A stretch of DNA of 64,000 nucleotides, from the NCBI RefSeq assembly GCF_003260265.1, contig NZ_QITQ01000006.1:62001-126000 (forward strand). Direction: 5' to 3'. The stretch comes from Roseovarius amoyensis (lineage in GTDB: Bacteria > Pseudomonadota > Alphaproteobacteria > Rhodobacterales > Rhodobacteraceae). Below the pieces are notes generated by a model that saw nothing but the letters and a program-made list of their open reading frames with translations, was not told the origin of the DNA and ran no database searches. A program made the translations under genes and the position numbers. Below are positions 9,570-18,277 of this stretch, piece by piece (the first letter of the stretch is position 1; every line of letters starts with the position of its first letter).

Positions 9570-10256
9570 ATGAACGGGCGGACGATCATTGCCCTTGTCT
9601 TTGGCATTATCGGGGTGGCGGTCCTGGTCTGGCTGGGGGCGTGGCAGGTCGAGCGGCTGGCCTGGAAAAATAGCATCCTTGCCCAGATCAAGGAGCGCAT
9701 CGCCGACGCCCCCGTGCCTCTGCCTGAAAACCCCGAACCCGAGCGCGACAAGTACCTGCCGGTGCAAATCGACGGTACATTCGGCGACGAGGCGCTGCGC
9801 GTGCTGGTCAGCCGCAAGCTGGTGGGCGCAGGGTATCGGCTGATTTCGCCGTTTGAGACCGGCGGCCGGCGGGTGCTGGTCGATCGCGGCTTTGTCGGGG
9901 TGAATGATCCGGTGCCAGCACCACGGGGCGGGAATGTGACTGTCACCGGCAACCTGCACTGGCCCGACGATCGCGGCAGCGCGACGCCGGAAAACGATAC
10001 CGGCGGCAACATCTGGTATGCGCGCGATATCGACGCCATGGCGCGGCAGTTGGGGACCGACCCGGTGCTGGTGATCGTGCGGAAATTGTCGCAGCCCGAG
10101 CAGGGTGTGACGCCTCTGCCTGTGGACACCGCCGCGATTCCGAACGATCACCTGCAATATGCGATAACCTGGTTCGCCCTCGCGGTGGTCTGGGCGGTGA
10201 TGACCGGATATTTCATTTTGCGCGCGCAGGCTGCGCGGAAAGGTGCGGGACGATGA
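9570..10256 (+). CDS. surf1: SURF1 family cytochrome oxidase assembly protein
   Basis: Assists heme a insertion into subunit I. 228 aa with the two-helix SURF1 architecture: an N-terminal helix (about 5-24) followed by the GAWQVERLAWK signature, a periplasmic domain containing VLVDRGFVGV, and a C-terminal helix (about 197-219) preceded by NDHLQYAITWFALA. Its last codons overlap the thrC start by four bases (ATGA), so it is coupled to thrC even though their functions are unrelated. Confidence 0.94.
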   Translation: MNGRTIIALVFGIIGVAVLVWLGAWQVERLAWKNSILAQIKERIADAPVPLPENPEPERDKYLPVQIDGTFGDEALRVLVSRKLVGAGYRLISPFETGGRRVLVDRGFVGVNDPVPAPRGGNVTVTGNLHWPDDRGSATPENDTGGNIWYARDIDAMARQLGTDPVLVIVRKLSQPEQGVTPLPVDTAAIPNDHLQYAITWFALAVVWAVMTGYFILRAQAARKGAGR

Positions 10257-11641
10257 AATACATCTCGACGCGGGGCAACGCCCCGGTGCTGAGTTTCGAA
10301 GAGGCGATGCTGACGGGTCTGGCGCGCGATGGCGGGCTCTACCTGCCCGAAACCATCCCCCAGATGTCGGCGGCCGACATCGCCGCGCTGGAGGGGCAGA
10401 GCTATGAAGAGGCCGCGTTCCGTGTGATGTGGCCCTATCTGGGCGGCGCCTTCACCGAGGACGAATTCCGCGCCATCATCGCGCGTGCCTATGACGGTTT
10501 CGCCCACGCGGCCCGCGCGCCGCTGGTGCAGCTGGCGCCGGGGCATTTTCTGCTGGAGCTGTTTCACGGGCCGACGCTGGCGTTCAAGGATTTCGCTATG
10601 CAGCTCATCGGCCAGCTGTTCGAGGCGTCGCTCAAACGATCGGGCCGGCGGGTGTGCATCGTCGGCGCCACCAGCGGCGACACCGGCAGCGCGGCGATCG
10701 AGGCATTTCGCGGCCTCGATGCGGTCGATGTCTTTATCCTTTACCCGCATGGCCGGGTGTCCGAGGTCCAGCGCCGGCAGATGACCACGCCGTCCGAGGC
10801 CAACGTGCACGCGCTGGCCATCGACGGGCATTTCGACGATGCCCAGGCGCGGGTCAAGGACATGTTCAATGACTTCGCCTTTCGTGACGCGGTGCACCTT
10901 GCTGGCGTGAACTCGATCAACTGGGCGCGGGTGCTGGCGCAGGTGGTCTATTACTTTACCTCGGCGGTTTCGTTGGGTGCGCCGCATCGCAGTGTCAGCT
11001 TTACCGTTCCGACCGGCAATTTCGGCGATATCTTCGCCGGCTACATCGCCAAACGGATGGGCCTGCCCATCGACCGATTGGTCGTTGCCACCAACCGCAA
11101 CGACATCCTGCACCGCTGCCTGGGCACCGGCGCCTATCGCCCCGCAGGGGTGGCCCCCACGATCAGCCCGTCGATGGATATCGAGGTCAGCTCGAATTTC
11201 GAGCGCGCGCTTTTTTGCGCCTATGGCCAGGACAGTGGCGCCGTGGCGCAACTGATGGACGAGCTGAAGGCCGGCGGTTTCAACGTCAGCCAGGGCGCGC
11301 TGGAGGCGCTGCAAGAGAGCTTTGACAGCGGCAGCGCCACCGAGGATGAAACCCGCGCCACCATTGCCCGCACCCGGCAGGAGACCGGCGAACTGATCTG
11401 CCCGCACACCGCCGTGGGCGTCAAGGTTGCCGGCGAACATCTTGCCCCCGGCACGCCGATGATCACGCTGGCCACGGCCCACGCGGCCAAGTTCCCCGAC
11501 GCGGTGGAACAGGCCAGCGGCACGCGCCCCCCCTTGCCTAAGCACATGGCTGACCTGTATGAGCGATCGGAACGGGTGACACGGGTCGCCAACGACCTTG
11601 CCGCCATCGAGGATATCATCAGGGATCGTACCGGGAATTGA
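10253..11641 (+). CDS. thrC: Threonine synthase
   Basis: PLP enzyme converting O-phosphohomoserine to threonine. 462 aa, the longer bacterial/fungal type. The N-terminal MKYISTRG and DGGLYLPE are family hallmarks. The PLP lysine is Lys112 in HGPTLAFKDFAMQ, and GATSGDTGSAA is the phosphate-binding loop. It overlaps surf1 by four bases and the next gene by four (TTGA), forming a continuous translation unit. Confidence 0.97.
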   Translation: MKYISTRGNAPVLSFEEAMLTGLARDGGLYLPETIPQMSAADIAALEGQSYEEAAFRVMWPYLGGAFTEDEFRAIIARAYDGFAHAARAPLVQLAPGHFLLELFHGPTLAFKDFAMQLIGQLFEASLKRSGRRVCIVGATSGDTGSAAIEAFRGLDAVDVFILYPHGRVSEVQRRQMTTPSEANVHALAIDGHFDDAQARVKDMFNDFAFRDAVHLAGVNSINWARVLAQVVYYFTSAVSLGAPHRSVSFTVPTGNFGDIFAGYIAKRMGLPIDRLVVATNRNDILHRCLGTGAYRPAGVAPTISPSMDIEVSSNFERALFCAYGQDSGAVAQLMDELKAGGFNVSQGALEALQESFDSGSATEDETRATIARTRQETGELICPHTAVGVKVAGEHLAPGTPMITLATAHAAKFPDAVEQASGTRPPLPKHMADLYERSERVTRVANDLAAIEDIIRDRTGN

Positions 11642-12900
11642 GTGTCAATCTGACCACCCTGCCGAACGGCTTTCGTATCGTGACCGAGCATATGCCCGGC
11701 CTGCAATCGGCCGCGGTCGGGGTGTGGGTTCTGGCCGGCGCCCGGCACGAGGAGGCAGCCGAGAACGGCATCGCGCATTTCCTCGAACACATGGCGTTCA
11801 AGGGAACCGAGCGGCGCAGCGCCTTGCAGATTGCCGAGGTGATCGAGGATGTGGGCGGCTACATCAACGCCTATACCTCACGCGAGGTGACAGCCTATTA
11901 CGCCCGTGTATTGCAGGACGACGTGCCACTGGCGGTGGACGTGCTGGCCGACATCCTGCGCGCGCCGGTCTTCGACCCGCGCGAGATCGAGATCGAACGC
12001 GGGGTGATCTTGCAGGAAATCGGGCAGGCGCTGGACACGCCCGACGACATCATCTTTGACTGGTTGCAGGAACGGGCCTATCCCGACCAGCCGCTGGGCC
12101 GCACCATCCTGGGCGAGGCCGCCGGCGTGCAGCGGTTTGCCCGTGATGACCTGACCGGGTTTGTCGGCCGTCATTACCGCCCTGCGCAGATGGTCCTTTC
12201 CGCCGCCGGCGCGGTCGATCACGACGCGCTGGTGCGCGATGCGGAACGGCTGTTCGGCGACATGGTCGGTGGCACCGCCAGCCCGGCGCCCGCCGCGCGT
12301 TTTGCCGGTGGCGAAAGCCGCCACGTCAAGCAACTGGAACAGGCGCATTTCGCGCTCGCGTTCGAGGGGCCGGATTATACCGACCCCGGCATTCACGCGG
12401 CGCAGATCTATGCCAACGCGCTGGGCGGGTCGATGTCGTCGCGACTGTTCCAGGAAATCCGCGAACGGCGGGGGCTGTGCTATACCATCTATGCCCAGGC
12501 CGGCGCCTATTCCGATACCGGCATGATGACGATCTACGCGGGCACCTCTGCCGCGCAGATGCAGGACCTGGCGCAGATCACCATCGACGAGATGAAGCGC
12601 GCCGCAGGCGACATGACCCTGGCCGAGTTGGAGCGCGGACGCGCCCAGATGAAGGCAGGGCTGCTGATGGGGCTGGAAAGCTCGTCGAACCGGGCGGAAC
12701 GGCTGGCGCGGATGCTGCAGATCTGGGGCCGGGTGCCGCCGCTGGACGAGGTGGTGGAAAAGATCGACGCGGTCACGCTGGCCGATCTGCACGACATCGC
12801 AGAACGCACCATCGCCACAGCGCCCGCCGCGATGGCGCTATACGGGCCGGTCGAGTCCGCGCCGACACTGGCCGCGCTGCAGGAAAGGCGCGCCGCCTGA
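11638..12900 (+). CDS. M16 family zinc peptidase (processing-peptidase-like)
   Basis: 420 aa, single pitrilysin/MPP-beta-like polypeptide. The inverted zinc motif HFLEH is at residues 47-51, with the third ligand Glu127 in RGVILQEIGQ, so it should be catalytically active. A glycine-rich segment typical of MPP subunits is seen as LGGSMSSRLFQEIRE. The start is a TTG overlapping the thrC stop; alignment with family N-termini (LTTLPNGFRIVTE) supports it, and the next Met is 18 residues in. Cytosolic; substrates unknown. Conserved downstream of thrC in this family. Confidence 0.92.
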   Translation: MSVNLTTLPNGFRIVTEHMPGLQSAAVGVWVLAGARHEEAAENGIAHFLEHMAFKGTERRSALQIAEVIEDVGGYINAYTSREVTAYYARVLQDDVPLAVDVLADILRAPVFDPREIEIERGVILQEIGQALDTPDDIIFDWLQERAYPDQPLGRTILGEAAGVQRFARDDLTGFVGRHYRPAQMVLSAAGAVDHDALVRDAERLFGDMVGGTASPAPAARFAGGESRHVKQLEQAHFALAFEGPDYTDPGIHAAQIYANALGGSMSSRLFQEIRERRGLCYTIYAQAGAYSDTGMMTIYAGTSAAQMQDLAQITIDEMKRAAGDMTLAELERGRAQMKAGLLMGLESSSNRAERLARMLQIWGRVPPLDEVVEKIDAVTLADLHDIAERTIATAPAAMALYGPVESAPTLAALQERRAA

Positions 12901-13484
12901 TGTTTCTGCAGCGCCGGAAGCTGCGGATAGAAACCGAGCGTCTGACCCTGCGCGAACCCCAGCTTTCCGATTTTCGCGCCTGGTCCTCCCTGCGCGCGCA
13001 AAGCGCCGAATTCCTGACCCCGTGGGAGCCGCAATGGGCGCGCGATCACCTGTCGCGCAAGGGCTTTTCCAACCGCGTATGGTGGGCGCAGCGGGCGATC
13101 GCGGACGGGTCGGCGATACCGCTGTTTCTGATCCGGCGTTCGGATGAGGAACTGGTGGGGGCGATCACGCTGGACAACATCCGCCGCGGGCCGGCGCTGG
13201 CCGGGACGCTGGGCTATTGGGTGGGCCAGCCCCATGCGCGGCAGGGCTTCATGCACGAGGCGCTGCAGGGGGTGGTGCATTACGCCTTTGAACGGCTGGA
13301 TCTCAGCCGGCTGGAGGCCGCCTGCCTGCCGGAAAACCAGCCATCGCGCCGGCTGCTGGAAACCTGCGGGTTCAAATACGAAGGCGTCGCGCAAAGCTAT
13401 CTGCAGATCAACGGGCGCTGGCGGACGCATGTTCTTTATGCCGCGCTGCGCTCCGACCGCAGGGGACGGGTGCAGGGCGGCTAG
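12900..13484 (+). CDS. GNAT N-acetyltransferase, RimJ-like
   Basis: 194 aa. The N-terminal ETERLTLREPQLSDF and the acetyl-CoA loop LGYWVGQPHARQGFMHEAL place it in the RimJ/RimL GNAT group, which acetylates protein N-termini or small amines; the substrate here is unknown. The start overlaps the M16 stop by one base (TGATG). It is the last gene of the run that starts at ctaC. Its stop overlaps the end of the convergent dddP pseudogene by four bases. Confidence 0.9.
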   Translation: MFLQRRKLRIETERLTLREPQLSDFRAWSSLRAQSAEFLTPWEPQWARDHLSRKGFSNRVWWAQRAIADGSAIPLFLIRRSDEELVGAITLDNIRRGPALAGTLGYWVGQPHARQGFMHEALQGVVHYAFERLDLSRLEAACLPENQPSRRLLETCGFKYEGVAQSYLQINGRWRTHVLYAALRSDRRGRVQGG

Positions 13485-14460
13485 CCCTCGCCCATCAGCG
13501 CGGGGTCATAGCGATAGCGGGTCAGGTTCTCGTACCCGTCCTCGGTGATCAGCACCTGGTCCTCCAGCTTTATCGAGAAATCGCCGCCTTCCTCGCCCAC
13601 AAGCGCCTCGACGCACAGTACCATGCCGGGCTCGAGCGGATAGTCGAACGCACCGGGCACCGCCGCGTCGGGATAGGCGACAAGCGGCCATTCGTCGCAC
13701 AGCCCGACCCCGTGCATCATACATCCGTATTTCTGGGCTTGGAACGCGTCGTCGAGCATATGCATGCCTTTCGATAACTCGGGGATCATCACGCCGGGCT
13801 TTAGCATTTCCATGTTGGTCATGATGTGTTCGTGCGCGTGACGCATGGCATAGATCATCGCGTTCGATGGTTTGCGATCACCGATCCACCATGTGCGCGA
13901 GATATCGACGCAGATGCCGTAGCAGCCGATCAGGTCGGTGTCGAAGGCGACGATCTTGTTCATCTGCACGATGCGGGGGCCGCATTCCTGAAACCACGGG
14001 TTGGTGCGGGGCCCGCTGGTCAGCAGGCGGGTTTCGATCCATTCGCCGCCGCGCCGGAACGCGCCTCGCGCACCAGCGGGTTGAAGGACGTAAGGAATGG
14101 CGCGTTCTTGTAGTCCCAAATCACCATATAACTATCGGCGCAGAGCAGCAGTGCCCGAAACGGGTTGCGGGTGTTCCAAAGCTGCATGTTGGTGCTGTCG
14201 GTGGCGTAGCGGATGTTGAGCGGGTCAAAAAGAAGCAGACCGGCATAGTCGCGCTCGACCACGTGCCGCGTCAGCCGTTCCCAGCGATAGCGGCGCATCG
14301 CCTGCAGGTCGGGTAGGTCCAGACCCGCCGCCGCCCACTCGGCGAAGGCCAGTTGCGTCGGCCCGATCTCGATGCGGTCGGCGTCGTTGGGGGTGTTGTC
14401 GCCCAGCCGGTCGGCGCGGCCCGGGTCGATCTTGCGGATGTCGCGGTAATGGGGCTGCAT
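13481..14460 (-). pseudogene. dddP: DMSP lyase DddP, disrupted by an internal deletion and frameshift
   Basis: DddP (M24 peptidase fold) cleaves dimethylsulfoniopropionate to dimethyl sulfide and acrylate. The first 138 codons (MQPHYRDIRKIDPG to NPLVREARSGAA) match the DddP N-terminus. The frame then changes and resumes 191 residues from the C-terminus at RRGGEWIETRLL. The C-terminal part keeps the metal residues in FDTDLIGCYGICVDISRTW, the His in HGVGLCDE, and Glu in CVEALVG and KLEDQVLIT. Family members are about 445 aa, so roughly 115 residues are missing. The breakpoint is in the tract CCGGCGCGGCG (complement of 14047-14057). Either a real null allele or an assembly error. Confidence 0.85.
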
Positions 14461-14598
14461 GGGCGGTGGTCCTGGGGGCGGCGTTTGCCCGAGCCTGCCC
14501 GCCCCTGCAGGGCCCCCGCGCGTCCGTTCACGACACGCCCCCGTGCCTGAATGCGACACACCCCCCGCAACGCCGCGTAAGCGGCCGATGTGTCGACG

Positions 14599-14621
14599 GG
14601 GTATTTGTGACCAGAAAGAAG
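14599..14621 (+). repeat. 23-base intergenic motif, copy 3
   Basis: GGGTATTT, variable GT, then GACCAGAAAGAAG: identical over 23 bases to copy 2. It lies between the end of hemE and the start of the dddP pseudogene, antisense to both. A five-base perfect stem (GCCGC-GTAA-GCGGC, 14572-14585) precedes it by 13 bases. Confidence 0.8.
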
Positions 14622-14637
14622 CGGCAGCCGGGGCCTT

Positions 14638-15672
14638 TCAGCCGCCGCGCACCGCCTCGATCATGCGGGTGACATTGTCGGGGTCGGCATCGGGGGTAAT
14701 CCCGTGGCCGAGGTTGAAGATGTGCGCGCCCTTGCGGAACGCCGCGACGATGCGGCGGGTTTCGCGCACCAGGTCATCGCCCCCCGTTACAAGGTGGCCG
14801 GGTGCGAGGTTACCCTGCACGCAGCCCGACACCTGCACGTTTTCGGCGGCCCATTCCGGCGTCACCGAATTGTCGATCGCGACGCAATCGGCGCCGGTGG
14901 CGGCGTGAAACCCGATATAGCGATCACCCGCCTCGCGCGGGAAGGCGATGACCGGGATGTCCGGGTGCCGCGCCTTGAGCTCGGAAACGATCCGGCGCGT
15001 GGGGGCGATGGCGTAGCGGTCGAAATCCTCGCCCTTCAGCGACCCGGCCCAGCTGTCGAACAGCTTGACGCACTCCGCCCCGGCCTCGATCTGGGCCGAA
15101 AGGTATTCGACGGTGGCCGCGCTGATCCGCTCGATCAGGGCATCGAACAGCGCGGGGTTCTCGGCCTTGAGCGCGTGTGCCGGCCCCTGGTCGGGGGTGC
15201 CGCGCCCGGCGATCATGTAGGTCGCCACCGTCCAGGGCGCCCCGGCAAAGCCGATCAGCGTGGTCTGCGCCGGCAGGGCAGAGGCCAGGTTGCGAACGGT
15301 GCCATAGACCGGCGCGAGCGTGTCGTGAATGTCCTGTGGTCCCGCCAGGCGGTCGAAATCGTTCTGGGTGGTGAGGGGCGAAAGGCGCGGCCCCTCGCCG
15401 GTGACGAACCACAGCTCGGCGCCCAGCGCCTGCGGCAGCAGCAGGATGTCGGCAAACAGGATCGCCGCGTCAAAGCCGTAGCGGCGGATCGGTTGCAACG
15501 TCACCTCGGTCGCAAGGTCGCTGTTGTAGCAAAGCGACAGAAAGTCGCCCGCCTTTTCCCGCGTGGCGCGGTATTCCGGCAGATAGCGGCCGGCCTGCCG
15601 CATCATCCAGATGGGCGGAATTTCCTGCACCTCGCCGGCAAGCGCCCTGAGGATGGATTTTGTCTGTGCCAT
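14638..15672 (-). CDS. hemE: Uroporphyrinogen decarboxylase
   Basis: Converts uroporphyrinogen III to coproporphyrinogen III in heme biosynthesis. 344 aa, standard length. The N-terminal [18 protein letters not shown] is the family signature (substrate-binding Arg and catalytic region), and [18 protein letters not shown] is the second. Cytosolic. It is divergent from hemC with 98 bases between the two starts, so the two heme genes may share a control region. Confidence 0.98.
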   Translation of the reverse strand: MAQTKSILRALAGEVQEIPPIWMMRQAGRYLPEYRATREKAGDFLSLCYNSDLATEVTLQPIRRYGFDAAILFADILLLPQALGAELWFVTGEGPRLSPLTTQNDFDRLAGPQDIHDTLAPVYGTVRNLASALPAQTTLIGFAGAPWTVATYMIAGRGTPDQGPAHALKAENPALFDALIERISAATVEYLSAQIEAGAECVKLFDSWAGSLKGEDFDRYAIAPTRRIVSELKARHPDIPVIAFPREAGDRYIGFHAATGADCVAIDNSVTPEWAAENVQVSGCVQGNLAPGHLVTGGDDLVRETRRIVAAFRKGAHIFNLGHGITPDADPDNVTRMIEAVRGG

Positions 15673-15770
15673 TGCACGGCCCTCCGTTTGGATGGGTGGT
15701 CACCTTACAGGCTTGCAATGTCAACCACCCTGCGCTTGTCAGTCGCGCCTTGCCCGTCTAGACCGGCGCC

Positions 15771-16730
15771 ATGACCAAGGATTTGCCCACCCCCGACCGC
15801 CCGCTCAGGATCGGCACGCGCGGCTCGCCGCTGGCGCTGGCACAGGCGCATGAAACCCGTGACCGGCTGGCAGCGGCGTTCGATCTGGACCCCGGTGCAT
15901 TCGAGATCGTGGTGATCCGGACCACCGGCGATGACCGTGCACTGATCGCCACCGATACGCCGCTCAAGGAACTGGGCGGCAAGGGGCTGTTCACCCGCGA
16001 GATCGAAGAGGCGCTGTTGTCGGGCGGTATCGACATTGCGGTGCATTCGATGAAGGACATGCCGGTCCTGCAACCGGCCGGGCTGGTGCTGGACACCTAC
16101 CTGCCGCGCGAGGATGTGCGCGATGCCTTTGTCTCGCCCGTGGCGGACGGGCTGGCGGCGCTGCCCGAGGGGGCCAAGGTGGGTACCTCGTCGCTCAGGC
16201 GGCGGGCGCAGGTGCTGGTCGCCTGGCCGCATCTGCAGGTGGTGGAGTTCCGCGGCAACGTCCAGACCCGGCTGCGCAAGCTGGATGAGGGCGTCGCGGC
16301 CTGCACCTTTCTGGCGATGGCGGGGCTCAACCGGCTGGGGCGCACTGACGTGGCGCGCAAGGCGCTTGCGCCCGAAGAGATGCTGCCGGCCGTGGCGCAG
16401 GGCGCCATCGGGATCGAGCGTCGCGCGGATGACAGCCGCGTGGCCGAGATGCTGGCCGCCATCCACGACGTCGAAACGGGGCAGCGGCTGGCGGCCGAGC
16501 GGGCGTTCCTGGCCACGCTTGACGGTTCCTGCGAGACCCCGATCGCGGGGCTGGCCGAACTGGAGGGCGGCACGCTGCGGCTGAGGGGCGAGATCCTGCG
16601 CCCCGATGGCAGTGAGTGCCTGAAGGACGACGCCAGCGCCCCGGTCGAGGACGGCGCCGCGCTGGGCCGCGACATGGCGCGCCGTCTGCTGGACCGCGCC
16701 GGTCCGGGCTTTTTCGACTGGCGTGGCTGA
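15771..16730 (+). CDS. hemC: Porphobilinogen deaminase (hydroxymethylbilane synthase)
   Basis: Polymerises four porphobilinogens to hydroxymethylbilane. 319 aa. The N-terminal RIGTRGSPLALAQA is typical; the substrate/cofactor region VHSMKDMP and the arginine-rich GTSSLRRRAQ are present. The dipyrromethane cofactor cysteine is Cys254 in DGSCETPIAG. It supplies heme for, among others, the oxidase encoded upstream. A short gene remnant overlaps its last codons. Confidence 0.97.
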   Translation: MTKDLPTPDRPLRIGTRGSPLALAQAHETRDRLAAAFDLDPGAFEIVVIRTTGDDRALIATDTPLKELGGKGLFTREIEEALLSGGIDIAVHSMKDMPVLQPAGLVLDTYLPREDVRDAFVSPVADGLAALPEGAKVGTSSLRRRAQVLVAWPHLQVVEFRGNVQTRLRKLDEGVAACTFLAMAGLNRLGRTDVARKALAPEEMLPAVAQGAIGIERRADDSRVAEMLAAIHDVETGQRLAAERAFLATLDGSCETPIAGLAELEGGTLRLRGEILRPDGSECLKDDASAPVEDGAALGRDMARRLLDRAGPGFFDWRG

Positions 16731-16872
16731 GCGCGCCGGGGCAGGGGCGTGGAACATCGACAAGGTCCTGATTGCACCCGATGGCAGTGTCGTGGGGGCT
16801 TGGGGTGGTATCTCCTGGCCCCAGTCGCGGACCCTGACCCGCCGCATCGAGGCATTGCTGCCACCGGGCTGA
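16723..16872 (+). pseudogene. Remnant resembling the C-terminus of glutathione peroxidase
   Basis: A 49-codon frame overlapping the end of hemC. From codon 10 it reads WNIDKVLIAPDGSVVGAW then GGISWPQSRTL, which resembles the last 40 residues of glutathione peroxidases (WNF.K.LI..DG.VV). The catalytic U/C, Gln and most of the Trp tetrad region are absent, and no upstream part is present because hemC occupies the site. I infer a residual 3' end left after a deletion. It could be translated from the GTG at 16723, but no ribosome-binding site supports this. Confidence 0.5.
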
Positions 16873-16889
16873 GCCGCGCCATTTCTCAC

Positions 16890-16918
16890 TTGACGACCGC
16901 CGGGGGCTGTCTTACCTA
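16890..16918 (+). promoter_or_regulatory. Probable sigma-70 promoter of tRNA-Met
   Basis: TTGACG (16890-16895) is a strong -35 hexamer. With 17-base spacing, TACCTA (16913-16918) is a weak -10 element. Transcription would start about 6 bases before the tRNA at 16931. The position just ahead of a stable RNA gene supports the call; the -10 match is poor. Confidence 0.5.
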
Positions 16919-16930
16919 GCGCCTCGGTTT

Positions 16931-17007
16931 GGCGGAGTAGCTCAGTTGGTTAGAGCAGCGGAATCATAATCCGCGTGTCGGGGGTTCAAGTCCCTCCTCC
17001 GCTACCA
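16931..17007 (+). tRNA. tRNA-Met (CAT), elongator
   Basis: 77 bases folding as a full cloverleaf. The acceptor stem GGCGGAG pairs with CTCCGCT (with a G-U first pair). The D arm is GCTC...GAGC, the anticodon stem GCGGA/TCCGC has loop ATCATAA with anticodon CAT, and the T arm GGGGG-TTCAAGT-CCCTC is present. CCA is encoded. The first base pair and lack of the three-GC anticodon-stem pattern argue against initiator tRNA. A lysidine-modified Ile2 reading is possible for any CAT tRNA but less likely here. Confidence 0.93.
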
Positions 17008-17180
17008 GAATATCCCTTGTCCGGCAGATGATTCCGCGCGTCTGAGACGCGGTCATGTGCGTGGTCGGACGGCCCGCAGTTATCCCGCAGTCATCCCGGC
17101 GCCAAAACCTGCGCAGATCGTCTTGCCGTTGCCGCGCCGGTTTGGCAGGGTCGCGGAAACTGACCGGATTGGCCCCCGAC

Positions 17181-17933
17181 ATGACCGATTATCTATTGCT
17201 TGCGGTTGCCGCCTTCGGTGCCGGTGTGATCAACACCATCGCCGGCGGCGGCACCTTTCTGACATTTCCGGCGCTGGTCTTTACCGGTGTGCCGCCCGTG
17301 GTGGCCAACGCCACCAGCGCGGTGGCGGTGTTTCCCGGCTATCTGGGCGGCGCGCTGGGGTTTCGGCGCGAACTGGGCGGGCATGACCGCCGCGCCCTGA
17401 TGCGTCTGGGTGCGATCACGCTGGCTGGCGGACTGGCCGGGTCGCTGTTGCTGCTGGTGTCGTCGAACCGCGCGTTTTCGGTGGTGGTACCCTTTTTGCT
17501 GTTGTTCGCCACGCTGATCTTTCTTTTCGGCGCGCAGGTTCGGGCCTGGGCCGCGCGCCATTCGCGCGCGGTGACGCCGCAAGGCGCGCTGGGGCTGTTC
17601 GCGGTCAGTGTCTATGGCGGATATTTCAACGGCGGGCTGGGCATCGTTCTGCTGGCGCTCTTTTCGCTTTGGGGGATGACGGCGATCCACCAGATGAACG
17701 GATTGAAGAACGGGCTTTCCTTTGCGCTTTCTTCGATTTCGGTCGTCACCTTCGCTGTGGCAGGGTTTGTGGAATGGCCGCAGGCCATCGTGATGATGGT
17801 CGCGGCCACGCTGGGCGGCTATGCCGGGGCGCCGATTGCGCGGGCGGCGCCGGTGTGGGCGGTGCGGGCATTCATCGCCGTGATCGGCTTTGGGATGAGC
17901 GCGGTGTTTTTCTGGCGCCTCGCCGCTGGTTGA
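17181..17933 (+). CDS. TSUP (TauE/SafE) family membrane permease
   Basis: 250 aa, about eight transmembrane helices. The N-terminal FGAGVINTIAGGGTFLTFPAL and the repeat GGYFNGGLGIVLLALFS are the TSUP/DUF81 signatures. Members export sulfite, sulfonates or related anions; the substrate cannot be assigned here. The start was set at the Met opening the first hydrophobic helix rather than the longer open frame, which runs through non-hydrophobic sequence. It stands alone between the tRNA and a gene remnant. Confidence 0.88.
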   Translation: MTDYLLLAVAAFGAGVINTIAGGGTFLTFPALVFTGVPPVVANATSAVAVFPGYLGGALGFRRELGGHDRRALMRLGAITLAGGLAGSLLLLVSSNRAFSVVVPFLLLFATLIFLFGAQVRAWAARHSRAVTPQGALGLFAVSVYGGYFNGGLGIVLLALFSLWGMTAIHQMNGLKNGLSFALSSISVVTFAVAGFVEWPQAIVMMVAATLGGYAGAPIARAAPVWAVRAFIAVIGFGMSAVFFWRLAAG

Positions 17934-17969
17934 TAGTGACAAGGCCGGTTGTCAGCCGGCCCGGCCCGG

Positions 17970-18106
17970 TTACGCGACTGCCCTTGCGGCCACGCCGGAC
18001 CCAAGCCGGATGTCCAGCCCTAGGTCGGCCATGACCATTTCCGCAGGGGTGACGTCCGACAGGGCCATGACGTGGGACAGCGACCCAAGGTGCCGATGTG
18101 GAACAC
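17970..18106 (-). pseudogene. Remnant of a class V aminotransferase C-terminus
   Basis: The region 17934-18277 holds no intact gene. On the minus strand, VFHIGTLG (18106-18083) is followed, after a shift of one base near 18085, by a frame of 38 codons containing LSHVMALSDVTPAEMVMADL and [13 protein letters not shown] before a TAA at 17972-17970. These match the C-terminal end of serine-glyoxylate/alanine-glyoxylate type aminotransferases (F.IGHLG...ATAEM...DLG..I.LGSGVAAA). The rest of the gene is missing, so this is a frameshifted fragment. The remaining bases up to 18277 carry only the patZ upstream region. Confidence 0.5.
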
Positions 18107-18277
18107 GCTGCCAGCACCCGTTCGCCCCGGCGACGTAGCGTCACAAGGGGAGTTGACCGGATTTATCGTAGCCTTCACGCTTTAAGCGGTTGACTGGCGT
18201 AATGCTGCAGCGCAGCATGGCGACCGGAAAACCGCGCCCGGCAAGGGGCGCACATACACCGGAGCCGGAGAACCGCA

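Noticed and set aside
17943-17961. GGCCGG...CCGGCC stem after the TSUP gene as terminator
   Set aside because: No T tract follows; kept only as a note because it may also be part of the decayed aminotransferase 3' end.
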